Origin: Erwinia sp. JUb26
GTDB taxonomy: Bacteria > Pseudomonadota > Gammaproteobacteria > Enterobacterales > Enterobacteriaceae
Direction: 5' to 3'
Length of the DNA: 64,000 nt
Assembly: GCF_003751505.1 (NCBI RefSeq)
Contig: NZ_RJVB01000001.1
Coordinates: 861,898-925,897 of the forward strand
Part shown: positions 48,733-57,920 of the stretch, one piece after another
Layout: each line of letters begins with the position of its first letter
Position numbering within the stretch: position 1 is the first letter of the stretch
Notes under the pieces: model-generated
What the model saw: the letters and a program-made list of their open reading frames with translations, nothing else
The model's database searches: none
Told to the model about the DNA's origin: nothing
Program-made: the position numbers and the translations under genes

Positions 48733-48768
48733 ATGATCGCGGCCAGTCAGGCTGGTCGCAATCATTAG
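48733..48768 (+). terminator. Hairpin after ydiK
   Basis: AATGATCGCGGCCAG pairs with CTGGTCGCAATCATT (one mismatch, one G-T pair) around TCAGG, about 25 bp past the ydiK stop. A long T-run is missing. Confidence 0.6.
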
Positions 48769-48940
48769 CAGCAGAAAACTATCCTCTCGATCCCATCGCC
48801 TTTTTATTAGTGTTTCTTGACGATAATGCGCCAAAACTGGCGTTCATTACGCGAAATCAGCACTTTTGTTAACCTTCCCTTCTGAATTTAAGCCCTAAAT
48901 CAGCCCCGCGCCCATCGATGCATTATTGATTTTAAACTAA

Positions 48941-48954
48941 TAAGATGATTCTTA
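48941..48954 (+). promoter_or_regulatory. RcsB box upstream of rprA
   Basis: TAAGATGATTCTTA is a near-perfect palindrome of the RcsB/RcsAB type (TAAGAAT-ATTCTTA). It lies about 36-49 bp before the predicted rprA start, as in E. coli, where the Rcs envelope-stress relay activates rprA. Confidence 0.8.
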
Positions 48955-48989
48955 ATGACGCCAGAAAGCACGTTGCATAGTATTGAACC

Positions 48990-49094
48990 CATGTTTGAAA
49001 TCAACCTACTGATTTTTAAACGCCCTTTCCCCTGAGTGAAGTACAAAATTGCTGTGTGTAGTCTTTGCCCATCCTCTGTGATGGGCTTTTTTTT
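48990..49094 (+). ncRNA. rprA: Small regulatory RNA RprA
   Basis: Hfq-dependent sRNA that activates rpoS translation and represses csgD in E. coli. CCCCTGAGTGAA (49029) and GCTGTGTGTAGTCTTTGCCC (49051-49070) match E. coli RprA. The terminator GCCCATC/GATGGGC with eight T closes the RNA. The 5' stem (AAATCA/TGATTT) has diverged in sequence but is preserved. The start is placed 7 nt after TAGTAT. Rcs-dependent expression connects it with the ycgZ/ymgA/ariR proteins, which act on the same relay. Confidence 0.93.
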
Positions 49095-49227
49095 GCCTGC
49101 ATTTTGGTAAGGCGAGTCTCGGCGTTTGTAATTGAGGTTTTCAAATCAGCCCAGTGGAGGACCAGGTCGCAATTATGTGGCCGCGAGTCGTTATTGTGGG
49201 GACTACTGCGGCTTCGGCTGCTGCGCC

Positions 49228-49425
49228 GACTGGCCGGGCCGGTGATTGCCGGGTCCTCGCGCCACGCGCGGCGTGGTGCCCTCACTTCACTCGTCAGCCT
49301 GCCGGACCGCTGCAGACGGTCCCTCCCTGGCCCGGCTGCACCTTTCTCCCGCGTCCTGCGGGCGAATCCTGGCTTCCTCTCTCCGTTCAGCGCTGCGGAT
49401 GGTGCAATCACCGGCCCGGCCAGTC
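49228..49425 (-). repeat. Structured GC-rich repeat, element A
   Basis: Perfect 22-bp inverted repeats close a 198-bp unit (arms 49228-49249 and 49404-49425; core CCGGGCCGGTGATTGC). Internal stems include GGACCG/CGGTCC, CCCGC/GCGGG and CCACGC/GCGTGG. In the minus orientation it shares with element B the blocks ATCCGCAGCGCTGA, GAGGGCA and CGCGAGGACC in the same order. No transposase or reverse transcriptase is nearby. Its nature (MITE, structured RNA or another repeat) is unknown. Confidence 0.75.
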
Positions 49426-49588
49426 CGCTTTTAATTTCCGCGTTGTCTGTTTTAAATACCAAAAAACATCTAATAACATTTAATATGCTGAATTAATGCC
49501 GATTCTTCTACTAAACCCGTAGTGGATTGGCGAGAAGTTAAATGGCAACAGCTCGACGTTACAGCGACAGGATACTCAGACAGGGAGA

Positions 49589-49788
49589 CAGCCTGTGCTG
49601 CACCATCGGGGCAATCCGCAGCGCTGAGGTGAAGGCCGATGGCCATGAGACGACAACAGGGACGTTGGCGTCAGGCGGAGCTGAGTCAGGGACGACCCGT
49701 CTTCGCCGGTCATTGGGTCAGCGGCTGCAACCGAGGGCACCGTGCACAGCACGGCGCGAGGACCGCCCGGATGGCGCAGCACAGGCTG
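49589..49788 (+). repeat. Structured GC-rich repeat, element B
   Basis: 200-bp unit closed by 19-bp arms with one mismatch (49589-49607 CAGCCTGTGCTGCACCATC; 49770-49788). ATCCGCAGCGCTGA lies at 49614, GAGGGCA at 49733 and CGCGAGGACC at 49755, as in element A. The stem between the last two blocks is CCGTGC/GCACGG, versus CCACGC/GCGTGG in A: two compensatory pair changes. It faces away from element A, 163 bp apart. Confidence 0.75.
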
Positions 49789-49831
49789 CGAACCCGGCAC
49801 GGATCCACCAGCTACCAGCCAGTAAACAAAA

Positions 49832-49936
49832 AAACCGCCATCGAAAACGATAGCGGCTTTAACATCATGCTCGGACAATCACCACAGGCTAACCCGCCGC
49901 GACTCGTCTGAAAGGGAGCATCACGCCCCCTTTTTT
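49832..49936 (+). terminator. Terminator-like hairpins before ppsA end
   Basis: CCGCCATCG/CGATAGCGG with an AAAA loop and following TTT (49835-49860) can end transcripts leaving element B. AAAGGGAGC/GCCCCCTTTT around ATCAC with a T-run (49911-49936, one mismatch) lies next to the ppsA stop and may work for both strands. Confidence 0.6.
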
Positions 49937-49943
49937 AATGACG

Positions 49944-52322
49944 TTACTTCTTAATCTCGGCCAGCGACAGCCAGGTCTGCACCACGGTATCCGGATTCAG
50001 GGACAGGCTGTCGATCCCCTCTTCCATCAGCCAGGCCGCAAAATCCTCATGGTCCGAAGGACCCTGGCCGCAGATGCCGACGTACTTGCCCTGTTTCTTC
50101 GCCGCGCGGATCGCCATCGACAGCAGCGCCTTCACTGCATCATTACGCTCGTCGAACAGCTCAGACACCACGCCCGAATCACGATCCAGGCCGAGCGCCA
50201 GCTGGGTCATATCGTTGGAGCCGATGGAGAACCCATCGAAGAACTCCAGGAACTGCTCAGCCAGCAACGCGTTGGACGGGATCTCACACATCATGATGAT
50301 CTTCAGTCCGTTCTCGCCACGCTTCAGGCCCTGGCGCTCCAGTTCTTCAACCACCGCCTTCGCCTGAGCCACCGTACGCACGAACGGCACCATAATCTCA
50401 ACGTTGGTGAGGCCCATCTCGTTACGCACGCGCTTCACTGCCGCACATTCAAGCGCGAAGCAGTCGCGGAAGTTATCGGCAACATAGCGACCGGCTCCGC
50501 GGAAGCCCAGCATCGGGTTCTCTTCCTCGGGTTCATAACGCTCGCCGCCAACCAGATTGGCGTACTCGTTGGTTTTAAAATCGGACAGGCGAACGATCAC
50601 GCGCTTTGGCGAGAATGCCGCGCCCAGCGTGGCGATCCCTTCGGTCAGACGAGCGATGTAGAACTCAACCGGATCGTCAAACCCTTTCATCATCACGCGG
50701 ATCTGCTGCTGCAGTTCCGGCGTCTGCTGATCGAACTCCAGCAGCGCACGTGGGTGAACGCCAATCATACGGTTGATAATAAATTCCAGACGGGCCAGCC
50801 CCACGCCCTCATTAGGCAGGCAGGCGAAGTCAAAGGCGCGATCCGGGTTACCGACGTTCATCATCACCTTCAGCGGCAGCGACGGCATCTCATCCACCTG
50901 CGAACTTTTCACTTCAAAGTCGAGCAGGCCGTCATAGACGTAGCCGGTGTCACCCTCGGCACAGGACACGGTCACTTTCTGGCCGTCCTTCAGGTGGTCT
51001 GTCGCGTCACCGCAGCCCACCACCGCCGGAATACCCAGCTCACGGGCAATAATGGCCGCATGGCAGGTACGGCCGCCGCGATTGGTGACGATCGCTGATG
51101 CCTTTTTCATGATCGGTTCCCAGTCCGGGTCGGTCATATCCGTCACCAGCACGTCGCCTTTCTCGATGCGGCCCATCTCGCTGATATCGTGAATCACCTT
51201 CACTTCACCGGCGCCGATACGGTGGCCGATTGCACGACCTTCCACCAGAATCTTGCCTTTACCCTGCAGATTGTAGCGCTCCATCACCTGGCCGTTAGAA
51301 CGCACGGTTTCCGGACGCGCCTGCACGATAAACAGCTTGCCGGTGTGACCGTCCTTCGCCCATTCGATATCCATCGGACGCTGGTAGTGTTTCTCAATCA
51401 GCATCGCCTGGACGGCCAGCGCTTCAACTTCTTTGTCGGTCAGGCTGAAGCGATCGCGCTCGGCTTCCGGCACGTCTTCAATTGCCACCTGTTTGCCGTG
51501 CTCCTGCGAGTCGGCGTAAACCATACGGATCTTTTTCGATCCCATATTGCGGCGCACAATGGCCGGGCGGCCTGCGGCCAGCGTCGGTTTATGTACGTAG
51601 AATTCATCAGGGTTAACCGCACCCTGCACCACCATCTCACCCAGACCCAGCGCGGCGGTGATAAATACTACCTGATCGAAGCCCGACTCGGTATCAATAG
51701 TGAACATCACGCCGGATGAAGCCAGGTCAGAACGCACCATGCGCTGAACCCCGGCAGAGAGCGCCACGCCACGGTGATCGTAACCCTGATGCACGCGGTA
51801 AGAGATCGCGCGGTCGTTAAACAGTGAGGCGAAGACGTGCTTCACCGCCACCAGCACCGCGTCATAGCCCTGCACGTTCAGGAAGGTCTCCTGCTGCCCG
51901 GCAAAGGAGGCATCCGGCATATCTTCAGCGGTTGCAGAAGAACGCACGGCAAACGACGCGTCGGCATCGTCAGCGGACAGCTGGTCGTAGGCCTGATGGA
52001 TAGCCAGCTCTAACTCAGGCTGGAAAGGCGTATCAATAATCCACTGACGGATCTGCTTACCCGCTTTCGACAGCTGATCAATATCATCAATATCGGTCTT
52101 ATCCAGCAGTTCATAGATACGCTGGTTAACGCCGCTTTGATCAAGGAACTGGTTGAAAGCATCAGAGGTCGTCGCAAAGCCATTCGGCACGGACACACCC
52201 AGTGATGACAGGTTAGTAATCATTTCACCCAGAGAAGCATTTTTGCCTCCCACCCGATCGACATCGTGCATGCCAAGTTCGTTATACCAGAGCACGAGCG
52301 GCAATTGGCCTTTATTGGACAT
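49944..52322 (-). CDS. ppsA: Phosphoenolpyruvate synthase
   Basis: Gluconeogenic enzyme making PEP from pyruvate and ATP; 792 residues, identical in length to E. coli. ATP-grasp domain N-terminal ([27 protein letters not shown]). Phosphohistidine domain with the catalytic His in [15 protein letters not shown] (near residue 421). PEP/pyruvate barrel C-terminal with [13 protein letters not shown] and [11 protein letters not shown]. Its activity is switched by PpsR, encoded divergently. Confidence 0.99.
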   Translation of the reverse strand: MSNKGQLPLVLWYNELGMHDVDRVGGKNASLGEMITNLSSLGVSVPNGFATTSDAFNQFLDQSGVNQRIYELLDKTDIDDIDQLSKAGKQIRQWIIDTPFQPELELAIHQAYDQLSADDADASFAVRSSATAEDMPDASFAGQQETFLNVQGYDAVLVAVKHVFASLFNDRAISYRVHQGYDHRGVALSAGVQRMVRSDLASSGVMFTIDTESGFDQVVFITAALGLGEMVVQGAVNPDEFYVHKPTLAAGRPAIVRRNMGSKKIRMVYADSQEHGKQVAIEDVPEAERDRFSLTDKEVEALAVQAMLIEKHYQRPMDIEWAKDGHTGKLFIVQARPETVRSNGQVMERYNLQGKGKILVEGRAIGHRIGAGEVKVIHDISEMGRIEKGDVLVTDMTDPDWEPIMKKASAIVTNRGGRTCHAAIIARELGIPAVVGCGDATDHLKDGQKVTVSCAEGDTGYVYDGLLDFEVKSSQVDEMPSLPLKVMMNVGNPDRAFDFACLPNEGVGLARLEFIINRMIGVHPRALLEFDQQTPELQQQIRVMMKGFDDPVEFYIARLTEGIATLGAAFSPKRVIVRLSDFKTNEYANLVGGERYEPEEENPMLGFRGAGRYVADNFRDCFALECAAVKRVRNEMGLTNVEIMVPFVRTVAQAKAVVEELERQGLKRGENGLKIIMMCEIPSNALLAEQFLEFFDGFSIGSNDMTQLALGLDRDSGVVSELFDERNDAVKALLSMAIRAAKKQGKYVGICGQGPSDHEDFAAWLMEEGIDSLSLNPDTVVQTWLSLAEIKK

Positions 52323-52410
52323 TGAAGCAATCCTTGTAAGATTTAATTAGGAATAAGGGATACAGCATTGCTTAGTGAGACTGTCACAACATCGGAGGGT
52401 TGAGAAAGTG

Positions 52411-52423
52411 TTGAATCGTTCAA
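52411..52423 (-). promoter_or_regulatory. Cra site upstream of ppsA
   Basis: TTGAATCGTTCAA is a palindromic Cra-type site about 90 bp upstream of the ppsA start. Cra activates ppsA in E. coli, the opposite of its effect on pykF. The match is to a known consensus; binding is inferred. Confidence 0.65.
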
Positions 52424-52793
52424 GCAACTCGGTGGCGGCGTTTTTAAGACAACTCTGCGCAGGATAATGACTCGTGGAAATTAAATTAAAAAATATAATT
52501 GTTTATTTACAATGAGTTAAAGAATCACTCGAAAAACGCGCAAATTTGTTTGCGCAACAAAATCAGGATTCCATTTGAGAATGATTTTATAGAAAGGGGC
52601 GCAACAAATGAATACTAAACAGAAACGTCATTTCATTTATGCGTAATGAAATGATAATGCAGACTTTATAAGAATAAATATTTCAAATCATCTTTTATTT
52701 GAATTTTTTGTTTTATTTTGTCGAATAAATCACAGTTTGCTTTCTGTATCGGAAATAATTTAGTCTGCCCGGATAGCTCATTCTGGAGATAAA
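52424..52793. other. ppsA-ppsR divergent region with palindromes
   Basis: AT-rich region. Two inverted repeats stand out: GCGCAAA-TTTG-TTTGCGC (52538-52555) and CATTTCATT-N7-AATGAAATG (52629-52653). A 12-codon frame starting at ATG 52608 with AAGGGG before it ends inside the second repeat. The functions are unknown; they could be operators or a leader of the ppsR transcript. Confidence 0.5.
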
Positions 52794-53627
52794 ATGGACG
52801 TGAATGCCGAACGCAGTGTTTTCTATATTTCAGATGGTACGGCAATAACCGCCGAGGTGCTGGGCCATGCCGTACTGTCTCAGTTCCCGGTGGAGACCAA
52901 CAGCGTCACGCTGCCTTTCGTTGAGAATGTGCAGCGGGCACAGGCGGTGAAGGCGCAGATCAACACCATTTACCAGCACAGCGGTATCCGTCCGCTGGTC
53001 TTTATCTCTATCGTTACGCCGGAAATTCGCGAGATCATTTTGCAAAGTGACGGCTTCTGCCAGGACATCGTTCAGTCGCTGGTGGCGCCGCTGCAGCAGG
53101 AGCTGGGCGTTGCCCCGGCCCCCGTTGCTAACCGCACCCACGGCCTGACCGCCAGCAATCTGGGCAAATACGACGCGCGCATCGCCGCCATTGACTACAC
53201 GCTGGCCCACGATGACGGCATCTCACTGCGCGGTCTGGAGGAAGCTCAGGTGATCCTGCTGGGCGTGTCGCGCTGCGGCAAAACACCGACCAGCCTTTAT
53301 CTGGCAATGCAGTTTGGCATCAAAGCGGCAAACTACCCCTTCATTGCGGATGATATGGATAACCTCAAGCTGCCGCCCGCCCTCAAGCCGTTTCAAAACA
53401 AGCTGTTTGGCTTAACCATCGACCCGGAACGTCTGGCGGCGATTCGTCAGGAGCGCGCGGTGAATACTCGTTACGCCTCCATGCGTCAGTGCCGTCTGGA
53501 AGTCGGTGAAGTTGAGGCGCTGTTCCGCACCAATCAGATCCGCTACCTTAACAGTACCAACTATTCGGTCGAGGAAATCGCCACCAAGATCCTCGATATC
53601 ATGGGGCTGGCGCGCCGTATGTACTGA
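52794..53627 (+). CDS. ppsR: PEP synthase regulatory protein PpsR (YdiA)
   Basis: Bifunctional DUF299 enzyme that inactivates PpsA by ADP-dependent Thr phosphorylation and reactivates it by Pi-dependent dephosphorylation; 277 residues. P-loop-like [15 protein letters not shown] near residue 157, and N-terminal [23 protein letters not shown] precedes the ATG. It is divergent from its target ppsA. Confidence 0.96.
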   Translation: MDVNAERSVFYISDGTAITAEVLGHAVLSQFPVETNSVTLPFVENVQRAQAVKAQINTIYQHSGIRPLVFISIVTPEIREIILQSDGFCQDIVQSLVAPLQQELGVAPAPVANRTHGLTASNLGKYDARIAAIDYTLAHDDGISLRGLEEAQVILLGVSRCGKTPTSLYLAMQFGIKAANYPFIADDMDNLKLPPALKPFQNKLFGLTIDPERLAAIRQERAVNTRYASMRQCRLEVGEVEALFRTNQIRYLNSTNYSVEEIATKILDIMGLARRMY

Positions 53628-53770
53628 GCCCGCAGCGGCCGAATGGCCTGTGGTTTTTTTATGGCATTTATCCTGCGGCGGTGGTTGAAATCATCGCCGT
53701 TTGCTTTAAGGTGATCGCCATTACTTCCCGGTATTCCTGCCGTTGCGAAGACAAAAATTTAGAGAAGCCG

Positions 53771-54817
53771 ATGAACAAAACAGATGAACTGCGGACCGCG
53801 CGCATCGACAGCCTGATAACGCCTGCCGAACTGCTGGCCAGACAGCCTATTAGCGCTGCCGTAGCCGAAAATGTGATGACCTCCCGCCAGCGTATTGCCC
53901 GCATTCTTTCGGGCGAGGATAAGCGTCTGCTGGTGGTGATCGGCCCCTGCTCGATGCACGATCCCGCCGCGGCGCTGGAGTATGCCTCCCGCCTTAAAGT
54001 ACTGCGCGATAAGTACCAGTCCCGACTGGAAATCGTGATGCGCGCCTATTTTGAAAAACCGCGCACGGTGGTGGGCTGGAAAGGACTGATTTCAGACCCG
54101 GATCTGGACGGCAGCTTCCGCGTTAATCACGGGCTGGAAGTGGCGCGCAAACTACTGTTGGATATCAATGCGCTGGGCATGCCCACCGCCACTGAATTCC
54201 TCGATATGGTGATCGGGCAGTTTATTGCCGACCTGATCAGCTGGGGCGCTATCGGTGCGCGCACCACCGAAAGCCAGATCCACCGGGAAATGGCCTCGGC
54301 ACTCTCCTGCCCGGTAGGCTTTAAAAACGGCACAGACGGCAATATCCGCATCGCGGTAGATGCCATTCGCGCTGCCCGCGTCAGTCATATGTTCCTCTCC
54401 CCGGACAAGCAGGGGCAGATGACCATCTATCAGACCAGCGGCAATCCTTCCGGCCATATCATTATGCGCGGCGGCAAGCAGCCGAATTACCATGCGGAAG
54501 ACATTGCCGAAGCCGCCGCCGCGCTCACCGAACATCGCCTGCCGCCGCAGATGGTGATCGATTTCAGCCACGGCAACTGCCTTAAGCAGCATCGCCGGCA
54601 AAAGGACGTCGCCGATTCGGTCGCAGCACAGATCCGCAGCGGCACAACGGCAATTGCCGGGGTAATGATCGAAAGCTTCCTGCAGGAAGGCACGCAGAAA
54701 GTCCTGCCGGATACACCGCTGACCTATGGCCAGTCCATTACCGATCCCTGCCTCGGATGGGATGACAGCGCCGCCGTTCTGGCGCAGCTCGCTGATGCCG
54801 TCGACAGTCGTTTTTAA
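53771..54817 (+). CDS. aroH: DAHP synthase, Trp-sensitive isozyme
   Basis: First step of aromatic synthesis: PEP + erythrose-4-phosphate to DAHP; 348 residues, same as E. coli AroH. Start MNKTDELRTARI is conserved; about 30 upstream codons are not. Active-site parts: IGPCSMHDPAAALEYA, EKPRTVVGWKGL, GARTTESQIHREMAS, IMRGGKQPNYH and DFSHGNCLKQHRRQ. Its PEP substrate links it to adjacent ppsA. No TrpR operator was recognised upstream. Confidence 0.93.
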   Translation: MNKTDELRTARIDSLITPAELLARQPISAAVAENVMTSRQRIARILSGEDKRLLVVIGPCSMHDPAAALEYASRLKVLRDKYQSRLEIVMRAYFEKPRTVVGWKGLISDPDLDGSFRVNHGLEVARKLLLDINALGMPTATEFLDMVIGQFIADLISWGAIGARTTESQIHREMASALSCPVGFKNGTDGNIRIAVDAIRAARVSHMFLSPDKQGQMTIYQTSGNPSGHIIMRGGKQPNYHAEDIAEAAAALTEHRLPPQMVIDFSHGNCLKQHRRQKDVADSVAAQIRSGTTAIAGVMIESFLQEGTQKVLPDTPLTYGQSITDPCLGWDDSAAVLAQLADAVDSRF

Positions 54818-54912
54818 TCTTTCGGCTGGCCATTTTATGGCCAGTCTTTCATCTTCTATGCTCTCCCCCTCCAATAAGCTGAATTTCTGCTTGATTACCG
54901 CTATCTTTCCCT

Positions 54913-55049
54913 GATAATGATTATCATTCTGATAATGAATATCCTTTTTCTATCAACGGCTATCTGTGCGATCGCGCCCAAACAGGCGATCGGCAGTTAT
55001 GATTTTACCAGCCATCAGTGGTAATGATTGTCACTGACGATTGTCAGTG
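54913..55049 (+). promoter_or_regulatory. Fur boxes and hairpin before hmuS
   Basis: GATAATGATTATCATTC (54913) runs into a further GATAATGAATATC (54931), giving two overlapping Fur sites. A third partial site, GGTAATGATTGTCACTGAC, lies at 55019. It overlaps a hairpin CACTGAC-GATT-GTCAGTG (55032-55049) just before the ribosome binding site GTGAGGAG. Iron repression of hmuSTUV is expected. E. coli hemP (ydiE) should lie here but was not found. Confidence 0.8.
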
Positions 55050-55072
55050 GATGAACTTTGTGAGGAGCAGCA

Positions 55073-56104
55073 ATGACAGCGCACTATCAACGTTACACCG
55101 AATTAAAAGAAGAGCATCCCAAAAAATATGCCCGCGACCTTGCCGCGCTGATGGGGATCAGCGAAGCCGAACTGACCGCCGCACGCGTTGGCCATCAGGC
55201 TGCTGCGCTGCGCCCTGCCATGCGCGAACTGCTGCACGCGCTGGAAAAAGTTGGTGAAACCAAATGCATCACCCGCAACGAATATGCGGTTCACGAGCAG
55301 CTGGGCACCTTTAATAATATCCATATTAATGAACATGCCGGGATCGTACTGAACCCGCGCGCGCTGGATCTGCGCGTGTTTGTCAATCAGTGGGCCAGCG
55401 TATTCCACCTGCAGGAAATGACCGGTCACGGCGAACGCCAGAGCATTCAGTTCTTCGATCGCCAGGGTGATGCGGTGCTGAAAGTGTACACCACCGATAA
55501 AACCGATATGGATGCCTGGCAGGCGGTGCTCGCCGAGTTCAAAGCCGAACCGGCCGCTGAGTTCAGCGTTGCTGCCGCCGAACCGACCAGCTTCGCCGAC
55601 AGCGTGGATGCCGCGCTGCTGGAAAGCGAGTGGCGTGCAATGACCGACGTGCACCAATTCTTCCGTCTGCTGAAGCGCCATAACGTTTCCCGCCAGCAGG
55701 CTTTCCACGCCGTCGCCGACGATCTGGCCACCCGCGTCAGCAATGCTTCTCTGGCTACGCTGCTGGATACCGTTAAGCGTGACGGTAACGAGATCATGAT
55801 TTTCGTCAGCAATCGTGCCTGTACCCAGATTTTCACCGGCGTCATTGAGAAACTGATGCCGATGCACAATTGGCTGAATATTTTCAACCCGGCGTTCACC
55901 CTGCACCTGCAGGAACTGGAAATTGCCGAAACCTGGATCACCCGTAAACCGACCGCTGACGGCATTGTCACCAGCCTTGAGCTTTTCGCCGCCGACGGTA
56001 CGCAGATCGCCCAGCTTTACGGACAGCGTAGTGAAGGCCAGCCTGAACAGACGCAGTGGCGTGAACAGTTAGCAACCCTCAGCAGCGAGGAAGTTTCAGC
56101 ATGA
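55073..56104 (+). CDS. hmuS: Hemin-degrading/handling protein HmuS (HemS)
   Basis: Cytosolic heme-binding protein that releases iron from heme; 343 residues. Two similar halves are visible (for example TRNEYAVHEQLGTFNNIHI in the first and ACTQIFTGVIEKL in the second). The HemS pattern LDLRVFVNQWASVFHL and NPAFTLHLQELEIAETWITRKP is clear. First gene of hmuSTUV; its stop overlaps the hmuT ATG by 4 nt. Confidence 0.94.
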   Translation: MTAHYQRYTELKEEHPKKYARDLAALMGISEAELTAARVGHQAAALRPAMRELLHALEKVGETKCITRNEYAVHEQLGTFNNIHINEHAGIVLNPRALDLRVFVNQWASVFHLQEMTGHGERQSIQFFDRQGDAVLKVYTTDKTDMDAWQAVLAEFKAEPAAEFSVAAAEPTSFADSVDAALLESEWRAMTDVHQFFRLLKRHNVSRQQAFHAVADDLATRVSNASLATLLDTVKRDGNEIMIFVSNRACTQIFTGVIEKLMPMHNWLNIFNPAFTLHLQELEIAETWITRKPTADGIVTSLELFAADGTQIAQLYGQRSEGQPEQTQWREQLATLSSEEVSA

Positions 56105-56922
56105 AATCATGGTTAGCCGCGCTTTGCGTTGTACCGCTGTCGTTTTCTACCCTGGCCGCTGAGCGTATCGTCAGCATCGGCGGCGACGTGACGCAGATTG
56201 TCTATGCTCTGAACGGGCAGAAAGACCTGGTCGCGCGTGACACCACCAGCCTGCATCCGGAAGAAGTGAAAAAACTGCCCGACGTCGGCTATATGCGCAT
56301 GCTGAACCCGGAAGGGATCCTCGCGCTGAAACCCACGTTGGTGCTGACTACCGAACTGGCTAAACCGGCGCTGGCGCTGGAGCAGGTAGCAAAAAACGGC
56401 GTAAAAGTGGTCGATGTCACCGGTAAGACCGATGTCTCCGCGATCAACCAGAAAATCGAAACCGTCGCCGTTGCGCTGCACCGCGAGCAGGAAGGTAAAG
56501 CGCTTCAGGCGAAAATCTCCAGCGAGCTGGCCAGTATTCCCAAGACTCAGCTGCCGGTGAAAGTGCTGTTTATCCTTGCGCATCAGGGAATGGGCACCAT
56601 GGCAGCGGGTAGCGGCACCTCTGCCGACAGCGCTATCCAGGCGGCCGGTCTGCAAAACGCCATGGCCTCGGTCAACCGTTATCAGGCGCTGTCACAGGAA
56701 GGCGTGGTGGCCAGTGCACCACAGCTGATTGTGATTACTACCGATGGCCTGAAAACCGTCGGCGGTGAAGCAAACCTGTGGAAACTGCCTGGTCTGGCGC
56801 TGACGCCGGCGGCGAAAAACAAGCAGCTGCTGGTGGTGGACGATATGGCCCTGCTCGGATTCGGTATTGATACCCCGGCGGCCATTCTGAAGCTGCGTCA
56901 GACCGCGGAAACCATTAAGTGA
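56101..56922 (+). CDS. hmuT: Periplasmic hemin-binding protein HmuT
   Basis: Class III (BtuF-like) substrate-binding protein; 273 residues. A signal peptide ends near STLA (residues 1-20). ERIVSIGGDVTQIVYALN starts the mature protein. The region around residue 60 contains VGYMRMLNPEGILALKPTLV, with the Tyr that ligates heme in this family. It delivers heme to HmuUV. Confidence 0.95.
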   Translation: MKSWLAALCVVPLSFSTLAAERIVSIGGDVTQIVYALNGQKDLVARDTTSLHPEEVKKLPDVGYMRMLNPEGILALKPTLVLTTELAKPALALEQVAKNGVKVVDVTGKTDVSAINQKIETVAVALHREQEGKALQAKISSELASIPKTQLPVKVLFILAHQGMGTMAAGSGTSADSAIQAAGLQNAMASVNRYQALSQEGVVASAPQLIVITTDGLKTVGGEANLWKLPGLALTPAAKNKQLLVVDDMALLGFGIDTPAAILKLRQTAETIK

Positions 56923-57920
56923 TGTCAGCACGCGCCTTACGCTGGCTGGGCATTTTACTGCTGCTGCTGCTGGCGCTCGCCGTCAGCGCAGCCAATATCG
57001 GGGCGATGAAACTGTCGCTGCCGATGCTGTGGCATGCCGGAACGGACAGCAGTCTGTGGCAGATTTGGTACACCATTCGTCTGCCGCGCGTGCTGCTGGC
57101 GGTGATCGTCGGCGGCGCACTGGCGCTCTCCGGCTGCGTGATGCAGGGATTGTTCCGTAACCCGCTGGCCGATCCCGGCCTGCTGGGGATCAGCAGCGGT
57201 GCGGCGCTGGCGGTGGCGTTCTCCATCGTCATGTCTGTCTCTCTGCCGGGAATTTTCGCGCTGTATGTTCCGCTGCTGGCGGCGTTTATCGGCAGCATCG
57301 CGGTAACGGTGCTGATCTTCCTGCTTAGCCGTCAGGGCTTTAGTGGGCTGAGTCGGCTGTTGCTGGTCGGAATCGCGATCAACGCCCTCTGCGGTGCAGC
57401 AGTTGGCGTTCTCTCGTGGGTCAGTACCGATCAGCAACTGCGTCAGCTGTCGCTGTGGGGGATGGGTACCCTGGCTTCAGCGCAGTGGCCAACCGTGCTG
57501 GTCTGTGCCTCAGTGGTGCTACCGGCGATGGTGCTGGTCCAGCGCCTTGCAGGCCGCCTGAATCTGCTGCAGCTGGGCGAGGAAGAAGCGCACTATCTTG
57601 GCGTTGACGTGCCGCGCACCCAGCGCTACCTGCTGGTGCTCAGTGCGCTGCTGGTCGCCGCGGCGGTGTCAGTGAGTGGTATTATCGGCTTTATCGGCCT
57701 GGTGGTGCCGCATCTGATGCGCTTCTGGCTCGGCGGCGATCATCGCTGGCTGCTGCCCTCTTCCCTGCTCAGCGGTGCTATTCTGCTGCTGATTTCGGAC
57801 ACGCTGGCTCGTACGCTGGTGGCACCGGCGGAAATGCCGGTCGGTTTGCTCACCAGCCTGATCGGTGGGCCCTGGTTCCTGTGGCTGATCCTGCGCCGCC
57901 GTGGAGGTATGAATGGATGA
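56922..57920 (+). CDS. hmuU: Hemin ABC transporter permease HmuU
   Basis: FecCD-family permease, 332 residues, about ten TM helices. Family motifs [35 protein letters not shown] and the C-terminal SDTLART, with the coupling region [12 protein letters not shown]. The ATG at 56922 shares its A with the hmuT TGA; a GTG three bases earlier also fits. The 3' end overlaps hmuV by 8 nt. Confidence 0.95.
   Translation: MSARALRWLGILLLLLLALAVSAANIGAMKLSLPMLWHAGTDSSLWQIWYTIRLPRVLLAVIVGGALALSGCVMQGLFRNPLADPGLLGISSGAALAVAFSIVMSVSLPGIFALYVPLLAAFIGSIAVTVLIFLLSRQGFSGLSRLLLVGIAINALCGAAVGVLSWVSTDQQLRQLSLWGMGTLASAQWPTVLVCASVVLPAMVLVQRLAGRLNLLQLGEEEAHYLGVDVPRTQRYLLVLSALLVAAAVSVSGIIGFIGLVVPHLMRFWLGGDHRWLLPSSLLSGAILLLISDTLARTLVAPAEMPVGLLTSLIGGPWFLWLILRRRGGMNG

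Larger units (their letters stand above)
49095..49943. other. Gene-free gap between rprA and ppsA
   Basis: 849 bp with no credible protein gene. The E. coli genes of this interval (ydiL to aroD and beyond) are absent. The gap contains two GC-rich structured elements in opposite orientation, an AT-rich spacer of 163 bp between them and terminator-like hairpins near 49832 and 49911. ORFs that cross it run through the terminal stems and the rprA gene and have unnatural Arg/Ser-rich composition. Confidence 0.75.

Noticed and set aside
49228..49788. Retron call for the paired elements
   Set aside because: Size and terminal repeats are retron-like, but there is no reverse transcriptase in this window and no firm branching-G motif; kept only as an alternative hypothesis.
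49016..49853. Open frames across rprA and the structured repeats
   Set aside because: They run through the RprA terminator and the terminal stems, and have Arg/Gly/Ser-rich translations; the structured-repeat explanation fits better.
49938..51098. 386-codon open frame opposite ppsA
   Set aside because: It lies entirely antisense to the highly conserved ppsA; its His/Gln/Arg-rich translation is typical of a shadow frame in GC-rich DNA.
53628..53770. TrpR operator upstream of aroH
   Set aside because: No CTAGT-type palindrome was found, although E. coli aroH is TrpR-controlled.
54818..55072. hemP (ydiE) gene in front of hmuS
   Set aside because: No frame with the HemP-like sequence; the region carries Fur boxes and a hairpin instead.
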